DNA of 64,000 nt from Cladopsammia gracilis (Eukaryota > Cnidaria > Anthozoa > Scleractinia > Dendrophylliidae). Both the position numbers and the translations under genes were made by a program. Where the stretch lies: assembly GCA_022457155.1 (NCBI GenBank), contig JAJGOT010000470.1:491001-555000 (forward strand), written 5' to 3'. The notes under the pieces were generated by a model. It was given only the letters and a program-made list of their open reading frames with translations, searched no databases and was not told the DNA's origin. Positions within the stretch are counted from its first letter, which is position 1. Each line of letters opens with the position of its first letter. Positions 61,285 through 64,000 of this stretch are shown piece by piece.

Positions 61285-61660
61285 TCAGCAGGTGAAAAGA
61301 AAACTGCTTAAGTTGATAGCAAACTGCGAAGATCAAATTTAACTCATGTTTCATCCGCACTTCACATATATATGATTTTCATATATTCATTTCAATGTAT
61401 TTCACTATCATCGGGTACATCACGAACTCACAATTGACTATTTATTAATATTGCTTGGTAGCTCTGTGGATAGAGCATTGCACCGGTATCGCAAGGTCAT
61501 TGGTTCGAATCCCGTTCAAGATCGTTCAAGCTTGATTTTTTTTTCAGGTTGATTTTTCGACTGCTTAAGGTGGTAGCACACTGCGAGGATCAAATTTCAC
61601 TCATGTTTCATCCGCAGTTCACAGATATGATTTGCATATATTCATATTCAAACTAAGGGC
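61285..61660 (+). mobile_element. tRNA-derived SINE with duplicated body
   Basis: Core 61453-61520: GGTAGCTCTGTGGATAGAGC (box A) and GGTTCGAATCCC (box B), 36 bases apart, with a T-run after. It is flanked by two direct copies of a ~95-bp body (TGCGARGATCAAATTT, ACTCATGTTTCATCCGCA, TTCATATATTCAT) at about 61310-61395 and 61575-61660. The acceptor stem is not complementary, so it is not a functional tRNA gene. Confidence 0.65.
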
Positions 61661-61699
61661 CATTTCATATGTTCATTGCATGTGTCATGATTCAAGTGT

Positions 61700-64000
61700 G
61701 AAATTAAGACTAGTATTTCAGGAATCAAGTAGGAGAGGAACGAATTGAACTTTAAGATTATTTAAGGTAACTGACGTTCGGGATCTCGCTTGACGTGGGG
61801 ATAATGTCATTATGCCCGACATGGTTCTTCTTAAAAATAAGCTAGCTAGTTTGGACATATTTTTTAAGTATCAAGAAACTGAGAGACAATTTTTTTGTAT
61901 AGAAACAGATATCGAAAATAAACACGACACTGTCATTAGAACAGAAATAACAATTAAGTATAACATCCTGGCTCGTGTTGCTCTTTTCTGTTACTCTGAA
62001 AACTTATATTATGATTAATGAATAAGACATAATACTAAAAGTAAACAAAAACTGAGAGAAACAATCATATAATTTATATATAAAAAAACTATCTGAACTA
62101 AAAAGACTCATAATTATGTCGACTAATACCACTACTGGGAGGTTTTTTTTACCTAGAAAATCAATGTAATGAATGGATGTTATCCTCCCCTTTCTTCCAA
62201 CGGAAACAGATGCGCATTGAAAACGAAGGACTAATGTATATCCATTGCAGTTTCAGGAATGTACAAATGAAATAAAGCCAATTCCCACCTTGTGGACACT
62301 TGCTATAACGGATAAGAATAAATGTCGCGGCAAATGAGATTTACAGAAAATAACTACAACTACTACGTCTCTATTACGGACATTATAAGATTACAATGAT
62401 TACAGATTATTTCCCGTGAAGTGCGCGCGTACGGCATTTACGCACGAGTTGGCGAGTGTCAGAAATTGACCGAGTGAGCGCAGCGAACGAGTCAGATTTC
62501 TGATACAAACCAACGAGTGCGTATACATATCGTACAAAAAGCATATCCCATGCTGTATTCGTTTATTTTATTTATACATACTGAAATTTTTTGCTCAGGA
62601 ATCAATAGCCTGCGTAGCAGACATAAACGGGGAGGGGGAGGGTGCGCGAAAAAGGAGATGGGAAAAGAGAAGGAACGCCTGCTATAAGAAACGAGCTATT
62701 CGCATTACGCCCACCGATTTTCTGGTAATCGAATTATGTCAACTGTCAATTGCGTTACCAGTTAGAAACTGGCGCACGCTTTTACGCATGGCTGACTAGC
62801 TTCACGTGAGAATTTACTATGTTTACCGCAAATCGGAATTTTGCGGCCGCCGGCGTCCGCAAAAGTGAACAAAAGGGGGTCTTCATTGCAGGCATCCTTT
62901 CCCACTCTCCCCAGTTCCCCTCTCCCCGACGCCTGCTAGGAAGGCTAAGGAATCAGTGTTCAGCTTATACAAAGAGATAAATCTGCTATAACGTTTAGAC
63001 ATTACTTGTGTTTTCAGTTACAGAAGATGTGTTTAACTTTAAACAGTTTATGCCGAAAGTTTTAACTTAAAATTGTTACGTGAACAAAAAGGCTGGTACC
63101 AACGGCAGTGCAGCCAGCTTTGAAAATAGTGTTATGTTTTGACAGCTGCTTTGTGATTAGACGAAACTTTTGGAAAGTGGTCTCGTCATTGTGGTTGGCT
63201 GAAAAATTTCGGAATGGGGTTTTGCGCGCCAAATTGCATCCGAACATATCAGTACGTATGAAATAAATTGTATTACTGACACCCTTCTTCAGATTTTTAC
63301 GGAAGGCGTCCATTGTAGCGAAAGTTGACTCCAAGAATAAAGCCACCTACACACTTGGCATTTTTTTTCTACCCTTGTCACTATGAATGGCCCGAATCGC
63401 CAGTCATTTTCGCAGCGATCCTGATCGTCAGGACGAGTAATATAAATTATCGATACATCGCATGTTAAACATCTGCGAATAAAAATCACCGGCGATTCGC
63501 ATATAGCCTTCCCGCTCCCATGGTTGAAATCGCGAATCATGAACGTTCTTATTCAATCAAAATTTTGTTACGGAAAAATTATTACACTCAAACCCCTATG
63601 AAACGGCCACCTATTAAGCGGCTACCCCCTTTTAAGCGGCCAGTTATCAAAATCCCGATTTGTTGTCAGTATAATACTGTAAATAAAACGCCTATTAAGC
63701 GACCACGTTGTGCAGAAGTGGTGGCGAGATAAATTCTATTTAACACAGCAGTATGTGATAAGCGTGCAGGGGAAACGGTCGTTTCGTAAGTAAGTGTTAT
63801 TCTCCTCGATAGTCTAAAAAATATTGGTATAGTATTAATTGTGGGTTTAATGGTAATCGGGCTTTGAGTGATAAAATTAAATCAAACATATTTTAAAAAA
63901 TGTGAATTGGTAAATTTGAAGAGGTAGCTAGTATCAAGGGGATTTAGTGTCATTTCATAAAGCAAAAAATGTTTTTGAATTAACAGAAACGGAAATACGA
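61700..64000. other. Right-hand stretch without a supported gene
   Basis: Apart from the foldback element at 62429-62535 and a fragment of the 'CTATTAAGCGGC' Tigger-like family near 63590-63705, no gene or RNA is recognised. The upstream exons of the receptor were looked for on the minus strand and not found. Confidence 0.35.
62429..62535. mobile_element. Foldback element with CG-rich loop
   Basis: The arms GTACGGCATTTACGCACGAG... and ...CGAGTGCGTATACATATCGTAC pair imperfectly through TCAGAAATTGAC/GTCAGATTTCTGA. The loop is CGAGTGAGCGCAGCGAACGAG, resembling the loop of 59015-59121. Confidence 0.6.

Overview
The window looks like nuclear DNA of an early-branching animal, most likely an anthozoan cnidarian such as a coral or sea anemone. 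This is an inference: the genes are spliced, intergenic and intronic DNA is AT-rich, and there are many TIR-element, LINE, SINE and YR-retroelement remnants. No operons or bacterial features are visible.

The dominant gene is a leucine-rich-repeat GPCR (LGR/relaxin-receptor type) on the minus strand, covering at least 19549-61163. In transcript order it shows 12 LRR exons: five at 61163-59619, then a 19.7-kb intron, then seven at 39908-29867. One long exon follows with the hinge and all seven membrane helices (25498-24487). A helix-8 exon (23807-23726), four acidic micro-exons and a 1.7-kb repetitive exon (21293-19569) come next. Every splice phase fits: phase 2 between LRRs and into the 7TM exon, phase 0 out of it, then phase 1 throughout the tail. 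The predicted product is a receptor with an intracellular tail of about 680 residues, of which about 575 are an acidic repeat of roughly nine residues. The 5' end (signal peptide and any LDLa modules) lies beyond 61163 or outside the window.

The introns are crowded with mobile DNA. The 19.7-kb intron holds a nearly intact 6.87-kb tyrosine-recombinase retrotransposon of PAT/Ngaro type (40123-46993, minus strand) with Gag, RT-RNase H and YR reading frames and perfect split direct repeats. It also holds a pogo/Tigger-like MITE (47139-47624), a LINE-derived insertion (48095-49220) inside a ~75-bp tandem array, and a 9.1-kb CACTA-like element (49631-58741). The CACTA-like element has tandem arrays near both ends and a multi-exon SAM-domain gene inside. 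Other introns contain a PIF/Harbinger-like MITE, a hAT-like MITE, TTAA-flanked MITEs, a 30-bp satellite, tRNA-derived sequences and foldback elements.

Left of the GPCR (1-19500) lies a partial zinc-ribbon reading frame at the window edge, a LINE 3' end (2852-3830), a 3.95-kb element with ~1.29-kb inverted arms (8380-12332) nested in a Tigger-like element, and a decayed LINE (14467-17500). Right of it (61170-64000) are a tRNA-derived SINE and a foldback element, with no recognised gene.
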